This document shows positions 1 to 11,207 of a DNA stretch of 64,000 bases, one piece after another. The notes beneath the pieces were generated by a model, which made no database searches, was not told where the DNA came from, and was given only the letters and a program-made list of their open reading frames with translations. Position 1 is the first letter of the stretch. Every line of letters begins with the position of its first letter. Source of the stretch: Novilysobacter_A longmucuonensis (GTDB taxonomy: Bacteria; Pseudomonadota; Gammaproteobacteria; Xanthomonadales; Xanthomonadaceae); the NCBI RefSeq assembly GCF_046600735.1, contig NZ_JBJMAW010000006.1, positions 62,001 through 126,000 of the forward strand. The letters are read 5' to 3'. A program made the translations under genes and the position numbers.

Positions 1-1163
1 GACAGCTCCACTGCCGCCTGCAGCGCGTCGTCGGCGTAGGTCACACCGTGGTGCGCCTCGTACTTGGGTTTCAGGCCCTGCAGGATCTCGAACGCCTCGC
101 CCACGGTCGGCTCGACGATGTCGATCTTCTGGAAGCGCCGCGCCAGCGCCCGGTCCTTCTCGAAGATGCCGCGGTATTCCTGGAACGTGGTCGAGCCGAT
201 GCAGCGCAGGTCGCCGGTCGACAGCGCCGGCTTGATCAGGTTGCTTGCGTCCATCGTGCCGCCGCTGGCGCTGCCGGCGCCGATGATGGTGTGGATCTCG
301 TCGATGAACAGCACCGCCTCGGGCACTTTCTTGAGCTGCGCGAGCACGCCCTTGAGCCGCTTCTCGAAATCGCCGCGGTACTTGGTGCCGGCCACCAGCG
401 CACCCAGGTCGAGCGCGTAGATGGTCGCACCGGCCAGCACCTCCGGGACGTCCTCGTCGACGATGCGCTTGGCCAGGCCTTCGGCGATCGCGGTCTTGCC
501 GACGCCGGCCTCACCGACGTACAGCGGGTTGTTCTTGCGACGGCGGCACAGCACCTGGATGGTGCGCTCGACCTCCTCGCTGCGTCCGACCAGCGGGTCG
601 ATCTTGCCTTCGCGCGCGAGCTGGTTGAGGTCGATCGCGAACTCGGCAAGCGCGTCGGCCTTGCCCTCGCCCTCGCCGCCCTCGATGGGCTTGGCCTCGC
701 CGTCCTCGTGCTGGCCGCCCTCCTCGCCGCCCTGCTTGGCAATGCCGTGCGAGAGGTAGTTGACGACGTCGAGCCGCACGATGTCCTGCTGGTTCAGGTA
801 GTAGACCGCGTGCGAGTCCTTTTCGCCGAAGATCGCCACCAGCACGTTGGCGCCGGTGACCTCCTTCTTGCCGGAGGACTGCACGTGGTAGACCGCGCGC
901 TGCAGCACCCGCTGGAACCCGAGCGTGGGCTGGGTGTCGCGGTCGATCTCGTCGGGCAACACCGAAACCGAGGTGGCGATGGCCTGTTCGAGGTCGCCGC
1001 GCAGGCGCGGTGAGTCGACGCCGCAGGCCTTGAGCACGGCCTCCGCGGAGGGGTTGTCGAGGAGGGCCAGGGTGAGGTGCTCGACCGTCATGTACTCGTG
1101 GCGCGCCTCGCGGGCGCGCTTGTAGCACTGGCCGATGCTGTACTCGAGATCCTTGCTGAACAT
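1..1163 (-). CDS. clpA: ATP-dependent Clp protease ATP-binding subunit ClpA (5' part)
   Basis: AAA+ unfoldase that feeds substrates, including N-degron proteins delivered by ClpS, to the ClpP peptidase in the cytoplasm. The visible 387 codons start MFSKDLEYSIGQCY. They hold the double Clp N-domain (about 1-145), an acidic glycine/glutamate-rich linker (about 145-170) and the first AAA+ module with Walker A GEAGVGKT at 217-224 and the Walker B segment AVLFIDEIHT. The rest of the gene lies beyond the left edge. clpS lies just upstream on the same strand, the usual ClpS-ClpA pairing. Family identity is clear; only the truncation by the window is incomplete. Confidence 0.97.
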   Translation of the reverse strand, partial: MFSKDLEYSIGQCYKRAREARHEYMTVEHLTLALLDNPSAEAVLKACGVDSPRLRGDLEQAIATSVSVLPDEIDRDTQPTLGFQRVLQRAVYHVQSSGKKEVTGANVLVAIFGEKDSHAVYYLNQQDIVRLDVVNYLSHGIAKQGGEEGGQHEDGEAKPIEGGEGEGKADALAEFAIDLNQLAREGKIDPLVGRSEEVERTIQVLCRRRKNNPLYVGEAGVGKTAIAEGLAKRIVDEDVPEVLAGATIYALDLGALVAGTKYRGDFEKRLKGVLAQLKKVPEAVLFIDEIHTIIGAGSASGGTMDASNLIKPALSTGDLRCIGSTTFQEYRGIFEKDRALARRFQKIDIVEPTVGEAFEILQGLKPKYEAHHGVTYADDALQAAVEL

Positions 1164-1315
1164 GGGGCGGAAGCCTCCGTAGAACTACTGCGACGCTAAA
1201 TGGGGACGCTCATCGGTGTTTCCACTTCTCCCGCGCCCACCTACGCGGCGTTGCTGGCGCCGGATTCAGGTCTCGTCCAGCCATTCAGGCCCGGATACCT
1301 ATGCCCGATACCGTT

Positions 1316-1642
1316 TTAGGCCCTTTCCATCGTGCACAGCAAGGGGTGCTGGTTGAGCCTTGAGAATTCATTCACCTGCGCCACCTTGGACTCTGCAACT
1401 TCGCGCGTGAACACGCCGCAGACGCCACGCCCGCGGGTGTGGACGTGGAGCATCACCTGGGTGGCATTTTCCGCGGTCATCGGGAAGAAGCGCAGCAGCA
1501 CTTCCACCACGAAATCCATCGGGGTGTAGTCGTCGTTGAGCAGCAGCACGGAGTACAGCGGCGGCCGGGCGACTTCCGGCTTGCCGGTCTCGACCATTGC
1601 GCCGTGACCATGCTCGTGATCGCGATCGGTGTGTCTTGGCAT
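1316..1642 (-). CDS. clpS: ATP-dependent Clp protease adaptor ClpS
   Basis: Adaptor that binds N-degron substrates and the ClpA N-domain. The 108-aa product begins MPRHTDRDHEHGHG, an unstructured histidine-rich N-terminal tail. The ClpS core follows with LLNDDYTPMDFVVEVL, the substrate-pocket helix, then HVHTRGRGVCGVFTREVAE and a C-terminal QHPLLCTMERA. The start at 1642 gives the usual length; an internal ATG (MVETGK) would cut the tail. It lies 152 bases upstream of clpA on the same strand, so co-transcription is likely. Confidence 0.96.
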   Translation of the reverse strand: MPRHTDRDHEHGHGAMVETGKPEVARPPLYSVLLLNDDYTPMDFVVEVLLRFFPMTAENATQVMLHVHTRGRGVCGVFTREVAESKVAQVNEFSRLNQHPLLCTMERA

Positions 1643-1732
1643 GGGCGAATTATAAGCGGCGCGACGCGCTTGCCCGATAGACGCATGCCGGGGGGAGCGG
1701 CAAAATGCCGGCATTCTTCCATCGGGGCTCCC

Positions 1733-2263
1733 ATGCGTCCTGCCATTTCCCTGGTCGTGATCGCCCTGCTGGCGACATTGCCGCCATGCAGCCCGGCGCG
1801 GGCCGACGAGGTGCCCGCCGAGGCGGCGCCGCCGGCCGGCGCCGTGGCCTCGCCGTCCGCCGATCCCCGGGTCGGCGCGCAACTCGACGAGCTGGAATAT
1901 CGCTACGAGGTCGACCGCGACGGCGACTACCGGCTGACCTTCGACCTGGACGAGGGCCGCAGCCAGCTGGTCTACGTGATCTCGGCGGTCGAACGCTTCG
2001 GTGCCCACCGCGTCCGCGAGATCTGGGCGCCGGCCTATCGCGGCGAGGCAGAACGTTTCCCCGAGGAGGTGGCCAACCGCCTGCTCGAGGACGCGCAGAT
2101 GCAGAAGCTCGGTGGCTGGGTCAAACAAGGCGACGTGGCGATGTTCGTGGTCAAGATCGCCGCCGACGCCAGCACCCAGGCGCTCGACGACGGCATCGAC
2201 CATGCGATCCGTGCCGCCGACTGGATGGAAACCGAACTGACCGGCGACACCGATGAATTCTGA
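1733..2263 (+). CDS. Predicted secreted protein, function unknown
   Basis: A 176-aa product starting MRPAISLVVIALLATLPP with a typical Sec signal peptide, probably cleaved near SPARA-DE. An alanine/proline-rich spacer follows, then a compact domain with YRYEVDRDGDYRLTFDL and REIWAPAYRG. The N-terminal part resembles the YbjN / type III chaperone-like fold found in several small proteobacterial proteins, but that is a weak impression. It is transcribed away from clpS and points toward nudJ. No function is assigned. Confidence 0.75.
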   Translation: MRPAISLVVIALLATLPPCSPARADEVPAEAAPPAGAVASPSADPRVGAQLDELEYRYEVDRDGDYRLTFDLDEGRSQLVYVISAVERFGAHRVREIWAPAYRGEAERFPEEVANRLLEDAQMQKLGGWVKQGDVAMFVVKIAADASTQALDDGIDHAIRAADWMETELTGDTDEF

Positions 2264-2320
2264 AATGGCGGCGTTGCCTGGCAGCGTTGCCTGCCACGCC
2301 GGCATGAGCGCCGCAGCTGC

Positions 2321-2800
2321 ATGACCTACCGTGAAGGCCGCTTCTGGCAACCCGATGTCACCGTGGCCACCGTCGTGGTGGACGGCGGACGACTGCTGAT
2401 GGTCGAGGAAAACGTCGGCGGCCGGCTCGTGCTGAACCAGCCGGCCGGGCACCTGGAGCCCGACGAGACCCTGTTCGAGGCGGCCCTGCGCGAGACCCGC
2501 GAGGAGACGTGCTGGGATGTGCGGCTGACCGCATTCGTCGGCGCGTACCAGTGGAAGGCGCCGGTGCAGGCCGACGGCAGCGGCGGTCGCCATTTCCTGC
2601 GCTTCGCGTTCGCGGCCGAACCGGTCAGGCACGACCCCTCGCGCCGGCTCGATGAAGGCATCGTGCAGGCGCTGTGGCTCACTCCGGGCGAGCTCGAGGC
2701 CGCCCACGCCCGCCACCGCAGCCCGCTGGTATGGCGGGCCGCGGCCGACTACCTCGCCGGTCGCCGCCAGCGGCTCGACCTGCTGCAGCACCTGGCGTGA
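2321..2800 (+). CDS. nudJ: NUDIX hydrolase, NudJ-type phosphatase
   Basis: A 159-aa single-domain Nudix protein with the Nudix box at residues 43-65: GHLEP, then REtREET, with the expected glutamates for metal binding. Family members such as E. coli NudJ (YmfB) hydrolyse nucleoside tri- and diphosphates and the thiamine precursor HMP-PP. Assignment to NudJ rests partly on context, because the order nudJ-mnmA-hflD is the same as in E. coli. Its stop codon overlaps the GTG start of mnmA by four bases (GTGA), so the two are likely translationally coupled. Confidence 0.88.
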   Translation: MTYREGRFWQPDVTVATVVVDGGRLLMVEENVGGRLVLNQPAGHLEPDETLFEAALRETREETCWDVRLTAFVGAYQWKAPVQADGSGGRHFLRFAFAAEPVRHDPSRRLDEGIVQALWLTPGELEAAHARHRSPLVWRAAADYLAGRRQRLDLLQHLA

Positions 2801-3966
2801 CCGCAGTGGTGACCGCTGCCGCCCGCACCATCGTCGGGATGTCCGGCGGTGTGGACTCGTCGGTGGCGGCGTTGCTGCTGCGCACGGCCGAACCCGGGGG
2901 ATCGCGCGAGCATGCTGACCCGTCGGTCGCCGGGCTGTTCATGCAGAACTGGGCCGACGACGGTAGCGGCGACTGCCGCGCCGAGGACGACCGCCGCGAT
3001 GCGGTCGCGGTCAGCGGCCGGCTCGGCATGCCGATCCACTTTCGCGATTTCTCGGCTGAATACTGGGCCGGGGTGTTCGAGCATTTCCTCGCCGAGTACG
3101 CGGCCGGGCGCACGCCCAATCCCGACGTCTTGTGCAACCGTGAAATCAAGTTCAAGTATTTCCTCGATGCCGCGCGCGAGCTCGGCGCCGAGTTCATCGC
3201 GACCGGGCACTACGCGAGGATCGAGCGCCGTGGCGGGCGCCACCTCCTGCTGCGCGCCGAGGACCGTGGCAAGGACCAGAGCTACTTCCTGCACCAGCTC
3301 GGCCAGGCGCAGCTGTCCGCCACCCGGTTCCCGCTGGGCGGGCTGCTGAAGCGCCAGGTGCGGCGCATCGCCGAGGATGCGGGCCTGCCGACCGCCGCCA
3401 AGAAGGATTCAACCGGGATCTGCTTCATCGGCGAGCGCGACTTCCGCGGATTCCTCGGCCGCTACCTGCCCGCGCGCCCCGGTGAGATCCGCACGCCACA
3501 GGGGCAGGTCATCGGCGAGCATCCCGGCGCCTTCTACTTCACCATCGGCCAGCGCGAAGGCCTCAATATCGGCGGCGTGCGCGGTTTCGAGCCGGCGCCG
3601 TGGTACGTGGTCGGCAAGGACGTCGCCGGCAACGTGCTGTACGTCGCCCAGGGCGCGGACAATCCCTGGCTGCAGTCCAGCGCGCTATGGTCCGAGCCGG
3701 CGCACTGGATCGCCGGTGCACCCCCGGCCGAGCGCTTCGCATGCACCGCGCAGACGCGTTACCGTCAGTCCGACCAGCCTTGCGAGGTCTCGGTGCGCGA
3801 CGATGGCACGCTGGCCGTGCGGTTCGCCGATCGGCAGCGTGCGGTCACCCCGGGCCAGTCGCTGGTGCTGTATGACGGCGCCGTCTGCCTCGGCGGCGCA
3901 GTGATCGCCGCCACCGATGCTCCCCTTGAAAAGACCAACGACCAAAGGCACCTGCTGCATGAGTGA
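2797..3966 (+). CDS. mnmA: tRNA-specific 2-thiouridylase MnmA
   Basis: Introduces the 2-thio group at U34 of tRNAs for Lys, Glu and Gln, using ATP and sulfur relayed from the Tus proteins. The 389-aa product carries the PP-loop SGGVDSS at 16-22 and the two catalytic cysteines, C113 in NPDVLCNRE and C209 in STGICFIGERDF. A short insertion follows the PP-loop (about residues 30-43), making the N-terminus longer than E. coli's. The GTG start at 2797 overlaps the nudJ stop; GTG codons at 2806 and 2809 are alternatives. The 3' end overlaps hflD by eight bases. Confidence 0.96.
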   Translation: MTAVVTAAARTIVGMSGGVDSSVAALLLRTAEPGGSREHADPSVAGLFMQNWADDGSGDCRAEDDRRDAVAVSGRLGMPIHFRDFSAEYWAGVFEHFLAEYAAGRTPNPDVLCNREIKFKYFLDAARELGAEFIATGHYARIERRGGRHLLLRAEDRGKDQSYFLHQLGQAQLSATRFPLGGLLKRQVRRIAEDAGLPTAAKKDSTGICFIGERDFRGFLGRYLPARPGEIRTPQGQVIGEHPGAFYFTIGQREGLNIGGVRGFEPAPWYVVGKDVAGNVLYVAQGADNPWLQSSALWSEPAHWIAGAPPAERFACTAQTRYRQSDQPCEVSVRDDGTLAVRFADRQRAVTPGQSLVLYDGAVCLGGAVIAATDAPLEKTNDQRHLLHE

Positions 3967-4597
3967 GCCCCGCTCCACCACCGCCCGATTCAATCCCATG
4001 TCCGACCGCGTGCTGGCGCTTGCCGGGCTGGTGCAGGCGCTGGCGCAGGTGCGTCGCATCGCCGATACCGGGCAGGCCGACGCCGCCGTGCTCGGCACCG
4101 CGCTGGACTCGGTGTTCCAGATCGACGCGGCATCGCCGGCACAGGTCTACGGCGGCACCGGCTCGCTGCAGCCGGGGCTGAAGCTGCTGCGCGACTACTT
4201 CGAGAGCCAGCCGCGCGACGAGCAGCTACCGCGGCTGGCGCTGGCGGTGATGCAACTGGAACGGCGCTTCGTCGGCGACAGCGACATGGCCGCGCGCGTG
4301 CAGGCCGGCATCCGCGCCCAGGCCGCCTCCGCCGAGCGCCAGGGCAACACGCATCCGGAGGTCCTGTCGGCACTGGGCAAGCTGTACGCCGAAACCCTGA
4401 GCCACCTGCGTCCGCGCGTGCTGGTGCAGGGCAATCCGCACTACCTGGCGCAGGCCAGCGTGGTCGCCGAGGTGCGCGCCGTGCTGCTGGCAGCGGTGCG
4501 CTCGGCGGTCTTGTGGCGGCAACTCGGCGGCGGCTTCTGGGACTTCCTGCTGCGTCGCAAGGAGCTGGCCGCGGCGGTGCGTGCGCACCTGGGCTGA
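3959..4597 (+). CDS. hflD: High-frequency lysogenization protein HflD homologue
   Basis: A 212-aa all-helical protein of the HflD family. E. coli HflD associates with the inner membrane and binds the lambda CII protein; its normal cellular role is poorly defined. Recognisable stretches are RVLALAGLVQALAQVRRIA near the start and ERRFVGDSDMAARVQ in the middle, with GNPHYLAQ toward the end. The ATG at 3959 overlaps the mnmA stop, so this is the third gene of a tight nudJ-mnmA-hflD operon. An ATG at 3998 is possible but would break the coupling. Confidence 0.92.
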   Translation: MSEPRSTTARFNPMSDRVLALAGLVQALAQVRRIADTGQADAAVLGTALDSVFQIDAASPAQVYGGTGSLQPGLKLLRDYFESQPRDEQLPRLALAVMQLERRFVGDSDMAARVQAGIRAQAASAERQGNTHPEVLSALGKLYAETLSHLRPRVLVQGNPHYLAQASVVAEVRAVLLAAVRSAVLWRQLGGGFWDFLLRRKELAAAVRAHLG

Positions 4598-4647
4598 CAA
4601 GGCTCGAGACAGGACCCGCGCTACGTCCAAGGTCATCACGTACAGCT

Positions 4648-4722
4648 GTAGGAGCGGCTTCAGCCGCGATCGCGAATGATCCCGCAACGACTGTTTCCGA
4701 TCGCGGCTGAAGCCGCTCCTAC
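4648..4722. repeat. GTAG-headed palindromic repeat pair (REP-type)
   Basis: Two inverted arms, GTAGGAGCGGCTTCAGCCGC at the left and its complement ending in CTCCTAC at the right, separated by a short spacer. Each arm is itself a small hairpin. It lies between hflD and acnA. The GTAG head and layout match bacterial REP sequences mobilised by RAYT transposases; no such transposase is in the window. Confidence 0.9.
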
Positions 4723-4889
4723 CGATGACGATAGGGCGAAAGTACAAGGGCGCGCCCAGGCAGCCGGATACCGTTTGCGGCATAATTACGGGGCTTTATC
4801 GCGGTGAATTCACTCGGAGCAACGTCCAATACCCGGACGTTCCCGCCCCGCGCCTCCCCCTTCTTTTGCTGCAGCCACGGAGCCCCCCA

Positions 4890-7649
<2,760 letters not shown>

Positions 7650-7702
7650 CGTCCAATCGAGCGATATCTCTGCTAGCCAGCGGTGACGGTGGGCGCAGAA
7701 GG

Positions 7703-7752
7703 CGTGCCCACCCTACGTGGGCTGCCGTAGGAGCGGACCATGCCCGCGATCG
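7703..7752. repeat. Solo half-repeats of two GTAG families
   Basis: CGTGCCCACCCTAC at 7703-7716 is one arm of the repeat type seen complete at 55293-55352. A single GTAGGAGCGGACCATGCCCG arm follows at 7727, without an opposite arm. They lie after acnA and look like decayed or solo REP units. Confidence 0.65.
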
Positions 7753-7790
7753 GGAATGATGCGAGGACCCGGGAAATCACGCGGCGGGAC

Positions 7791-8225
7791 CTACCAGCGC
7801 ACGCTCGTCATCCGCCATTCGCCGTTGACCATGCGCCAGCCGGTCTCCACCTCGTACACCCGCGCCGAATCGGGCAGGATGCGCCCGGAACCGCCACTCA
7901 CTGCCGCGGTGAAACGCACCGTCGCATGGCCCTCCTGCAGGGCGACATCCAAGGGCCCGAGCGTGACGCCGACATCGCGGTGGCGCAGGAACATCACCCG
8001 CGCCAGCCGTCTTGCCGCGTCGCGATCCATGCCATCGGGGCCGACGAAATCCTCGGCCAGCCACTCGCTCATGGCCGAGGCGTCACGGCCTTCCAGCACC
8101 GCCTGCAATTGGCCCAGTGACTCCCGCAGTTGCTGCTCTGGCGGTGTTCGACTGCAGCCGAGCAGCAGCGACAACAGCACCAGAACGCACGCCCATCCCG
8201 CACCGGCCCTATATCTCGCACGCAT
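7791..8225 (-). CDS. Predicted lipoprotein with an NTF2-like domain
   Basis: A 144-aa product starting MRARYRAGAGWACVLVLLS with a lipoprotein signal and lipobox LLLGC (acylated Cys 24). The mature part has the length and layout of an NTF2/SnoaL-like fold: an early helix pair (LGQLQAVLEGRDASAMSEWLA), then strands such as GHATVRFTAAVSGG and a terminal WRMVNGEWRMTSVRW. The function is unknown; membrane anchoring is predicted. It is divergent from rpfB across a 234-base gap and sits between acnA and rpfB. The fold call is inference. Confidence 0.8.
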   Translation of the reverse strand: MRARYRAGAGWACVLVLLSLLLGCSRTPPEQQLRESLGQLQAVLEGRDASAMSEWLAEDFVGPDGMDRDAARRLARVMFLRHRDVGVTLGPLDVALQEGHATVRFTAAVSGGSGRILPDSARVYEVETGWRMVNGEWRMTSVRW

Positions 8226-8459
8226 CGAAACCCCGGATCTCCGACCAGCCGGCATCCTGCCATGCCGCGGCTGCCGACGAGCGGAACCGCACTGGACCGG
8301 CGCCGACCGGCCGCCTTGTCAGTCTCCGGGGCCTATGCTCCAATCGCTGCAAGCACCGTACGGCGGCGCATCCCGCCGCCGCGGCTGGCAAAGCGCAGGG
8401 ACACATCGCTGCGGGCAGCCACGCCGCGCTGCATCACCACGTGCACCAAGGGGATCGCA

Positions 8460-10136
8460 ATGAGCATTGAACGTCCGTGGCTGGCCCAGTATCCCGAAGG
8501 CGTACCCGCGCAGATCGATGTCGATGAGTTTCCGTCGGTGGTCTCGGTGCTCGAATCGGCCATCGCCAACTACCGCGACCGCCCCGCCTTCGCCAACCTC
8601 GGCAAGACCCTGACCTACGGCGAGATCGACGAGCTCAGCCGGCAGTTCGCGGCCTACCTGCTCGGCGAACTCAAGCTCAAGCAGGGCGATCGCGTCGCGA
8701 TCATGATGCCCAACTGCCTGCAGTACCCGATCGCGACCTTCGGCGTGCTGCGCGCCGGGCTGACGGTGGTCAACACCAACCCGATGTACACCGCCCGCGA
8801 ACTCCGGCACCAGCTGGTCGACTCCGGCGCAAGCGCGATTCTGGTGCTCGACAACTTCGGCGCCACCGTGCAGGAAGTCATCGGCGACACCCAAATCAAG
8901 CAGGTCATTACCACCGGGCTGGGCGACATGCTCGGTGCCCCCAAGGGCGCGATCGTCAACTTCGTGCTCAGGTACGTCAAGAAGATGGTGCCGGACTACG
9001 AGCTGCCCGGTGCGATCCGCTTCAAGCAGGCGCTGGCGCGCGGCCGCAAGCACACGCTGCCGCCGATCGACATCAGCCCGGGCGATATAGCCTTCCTGCA
9101 GTACACCGGCGGCACCACCGGTGTATCCAAGGGCGCGATGCTCACCCACCGCAACCTGGTCGCCAACATGCAGCAGGCGGCGGCCTGGGTCGGCACCAAC
9201 GTCAAGCTCGGCGAGGAAGTCATCATCACCGCCCTGCCGCTGTACCATATCTTCGCGTTGACGGCGAACGGGCTGGTCTTCATGAAGTTCGGCGGGCTGA
9301 ACCACATGATCACCAACCCGCGCGACATGCCCGGCTTCGTGAAGGAGCTCAGGAAGGTCCGGTTCACCGCGCTCACCGGCGTCAACACGCTGTTCAACGG
9401 GTTGCTCAACACCCCTGGGTTCGACCAGGTCGACTTTTCCCGGCTGCACCTCACCCTCGGTGGCGGCATGGCGGTCCAGCGCGCGGTCGCCGAGCGCTGG
9501 AAGCAGACTACCGGCAACACCCTGATCGAGGCCTACGGCCTGACCGAGACCTCGCCCGCCGCTTGCATCAACCCGATCGACCTGCCCGAGTACAACGGCG
9601 CCATCGGCCTGCCCATCCCGTCCACCGACGCCTGCGTGAAGGACGAAAACGGCGCCATGCTGCCGGTCGGCGAAGTCGGCGAGCTGTGCATCAAGGGCCC
9701 GCAGGTGATGAAGGGCTACTGGCACCGCGAGCAGGAGACCGCCGAGGTCATCGACCAGGACGGCTGGTTGCGCACCGGCGATATGGCGAAGATGGACGAA
9801 CAGGGCTTTTTCTACATCGTCGACCGCAAGAAGGACATGATCCTGGTCTCGGGTTTCAACGTGTACCCCAACGAGATCGAGGATGTGATCGCGATGATGC
9901 CGGGCGTGCTCGAGGTAGCTGCGGTCGGCGTGCCGGATGAAAAGTCGGGCGAGGCGGTCAAGCTGGTCATCGTGAAGAAGGATCCCTCGCTCACCGAGGA
10001 GCAGGTCAAGGCGCATGCGCGCGAGAACCTCACCAACTACAAGCGTCCGAGCGTCGTGGAGTTCCGAAAGGAGCTGCCGAAGACCAACGTCGGCAAGATC
10101 CTGCGCCGCGAATTGAGAGATCCCGCCGCCCCGTGA
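8460..10136 (+). CDS. rpfB: Long-chain-fatty-acid-CoA ligase RpfB (FadD-type)
   Basis: AMP-forming acyl-CoA ligase. In Xanthomonas, RpfB activates free fatty acids and takes part in DSF signal turnover. The 558-aa product starts MSIERPWLAQYPEGVPAQ and carries the AMP-binding P-loop YTGGTTGVSKGA, the YGLTETSP motif, GWLRTGDMA and the FadD signature region DRKKDMILVSGFNVYPNE with the C-terminal lysine motif TNVGKILRREL. The ATG at 8460 has AAGGGGATCGCA upstream as a ribosome site. It lies directly upstream of rpfF in the same direction, but a strong terminator-like hairpin separates the two. Confidence 0.96.
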   Translation: MSIERPWLAQYPEGVPAQIDVDEFPSVVSVLESAIANYRDRPAFANLGKTLTYGEIDELSRQFAAYLLGELKLKQGDRVAIMMPNCLQYPIATFGVLRAGLTVVNTNPMYTARELRHQLVDSGASAILVLDNFGATVQEVIGDTQIKQVITTGLGDMLGAPKGAIVNFVLRYVKKMVPDYELPGAIRFKQALARGRKHTLPPIDISPGDIAFLQYTGGTTGVSKGAMLTHRNLVANMQQAAAWVGTNVKLGEEVIITALPLYHIFALTANGLVFMKFGGLNHMITNPRDMPGFVKELRKVRFTALTGVNTLFNGLLNTPGFDQVDFSRLHLTLGGGMAVQRAVAERWKQTTGNTLIEAYGLTETSPAACINPIDLPEYNGAIGLPIPSTDACVKDENGAMLPVGEVGELCIKGPQVMKGYWHREQETAEVIDQDGWLRTGDMAKMDEQGFFYIVDRKKDMILVSGFNVYPNEIEDVIAMMPGVLEVAAVGVPDEKSGEAVKLVIVKKDPSLTEEQVKAHARENLTNYKRPSVVEFRKELPKTNVGKILRRELRDPAAP

Positions 10137-10158
10137 GATCCGCAGTCCTTTCCAGCAG

Positions 10159-10197
10159 ACGCCCGCGAGCGGAAACGCTTGCGGGCGTTTCAGTTTT
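10159..10197 (+). terminator. Rho-independent terminator after rpfB
   Basis: A 13-bp stem (ACGCCCGCGAGCG paired with CGCTTGCGGGCGT, one wobble) closes a GAAA tetraloop and is followed by TTTCAGTTTT. A weak promoter-like pair, TTGCGG at 10179 and TAGAAT at 10204 with 19-base spacing, overlaps its right arm and could serve rpfF. Confidence 0.8.
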
Positions 10198-10294
10198 GGC
10201 GCATAGAATTAGGCCATCGACCCCGCTTTCCTTTCCCACCCCTTGCCGTCCACGTTTGCGATCGGCTGGACGGCTCAATCCGGAGAACTCCACC

Positions 10295-11179
10295 ATGTCC
10301 GTCGTCCATCCGTTTCACAGAAGCAAGCCGAACCACACCTTGCGGGTCGTAGAGGAAGACGCACGTAGCGTCTATTGGTGCTACATGCACGCCGATGCGA
10401 TCACCACGAACGCGCGCGCCTGCTTCTCGATGCCGTTGGTCGACGAGATCATCAGTTACCAGCGCGAGCTCGGCCAGCGTTTGCGTGAAGGCGCTGCCGA
10501 GCGCCCCAGCACGCAACTTCCTCATGTGGTGCTGGCTTCCGACAGCGATGTGTTCAACCTGGGTGGCGATCTTGAACTCTTCTGCCGCTCGATCCGCAAT
10601 CGCGACCGCGAAGGCCTGCTGACCTACGCCCGCCAATGCGTGATCGGCGTGCATGCATTCCACGCCGGGCTCGGGGCCCGTGCCCACAGCATCGCCCTGG
10701 TCCAGGGCAATGCATTGGGGGGTGGTTTCGAAGCGGCGCTGAGCTGCCACACCATCGTGGCCGAAGAAGGCGCTTTGATGGGGCTGCCGGAGGTCCTGTT
10801 CGACCTGTTTCCAGGGATGGGCGCGTACTCGTTTCTGTGCAAGCGCATCGCGCCACGCCAAGCCGAAAAGATCATGCTGGAAGGCAACCTGTTCAGCAGC
10901 GAGGAGCTGCACCGCATGGGCCTGGTCGACGTGCTCGTGCCGAAGGGCCAGGGCGTGCAGGCGGTCGAGGAGGTCATCCGCGCCAACCGCCGCATTCCGC
11001 ACGCGCGTGCGGCCATGCACCAGGTGCGTGAAATCGCCCAGGCGGTGACCCTGCAGGAGATGATGCAGATCACCGAGATCTGGGTCGAGACCGCGCTGAA
11101 GCTCGGTGAGAAATCGCTGCGCACCATGGACCGGCTGGTCCGTGCCCAGGTGCGCCGTGCGGGTGGCGATACCGTTTGA
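10295..11179 (+). CDS. rpfF: DSF synthase RpfF (crotonase family)
   Basis: Makes the cis-2-unsaturated fatty-acid quorum signal (DSF) from acyl-ACP by dehydratase and thioesterase activities. The 294-aa product aligns with Xanthomonas RpfF along its length. The two catalytic glutamates (E141 and E161 in X. campestris) correspond to E146 in GGGFEAALS and E166 in GLPEVLFDLFPGMGAYS; the oxyanion glycines lie in NALGGG. The start MSVVHPFHRSKPNHTL gives the family N-terminus. It converges on rpfC with 28 bases between the stop codons. RpfC protein is known to restrain RpfF by direct binding. Confidence 0.97.
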   Translation: MSVVHPFHRSKPNHTLRVVEEDARSVYWCYMHADAITTNARACFSMPLVDEIISYQRELGQRLREGAAERPSTQLPHVVLASDSDVFNLGGDLELFCRSIRNRDREGLLTYARQCVIGVHAFHAGLGARAHSIALVQGNALGGGFEAALSCHTIVAEEGALMGLPEVLFDLFPGMGAYSFLCKRIAPRQAEKIMLEGNLFSSEELHRMGLVDVLVPKGQGVQAVEEVIRANRRIPHARAAMHQVREIAQAVTLQEMMQITEIWVETALKLGEKSLRTMDRLVRAQVRRAGGDTV

Positions 11180-11207
11180 CGCAGGAACCGCGGCCGCAAC
11201 TGCTGCC

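Noticed and set aside
1439..1732. N-terminal extension of the secreted protein into antisense clpS
   Set aside because: The ATG at 1733 starts a clean signal peptide; the extension overlaps clpS and is not protein-like.
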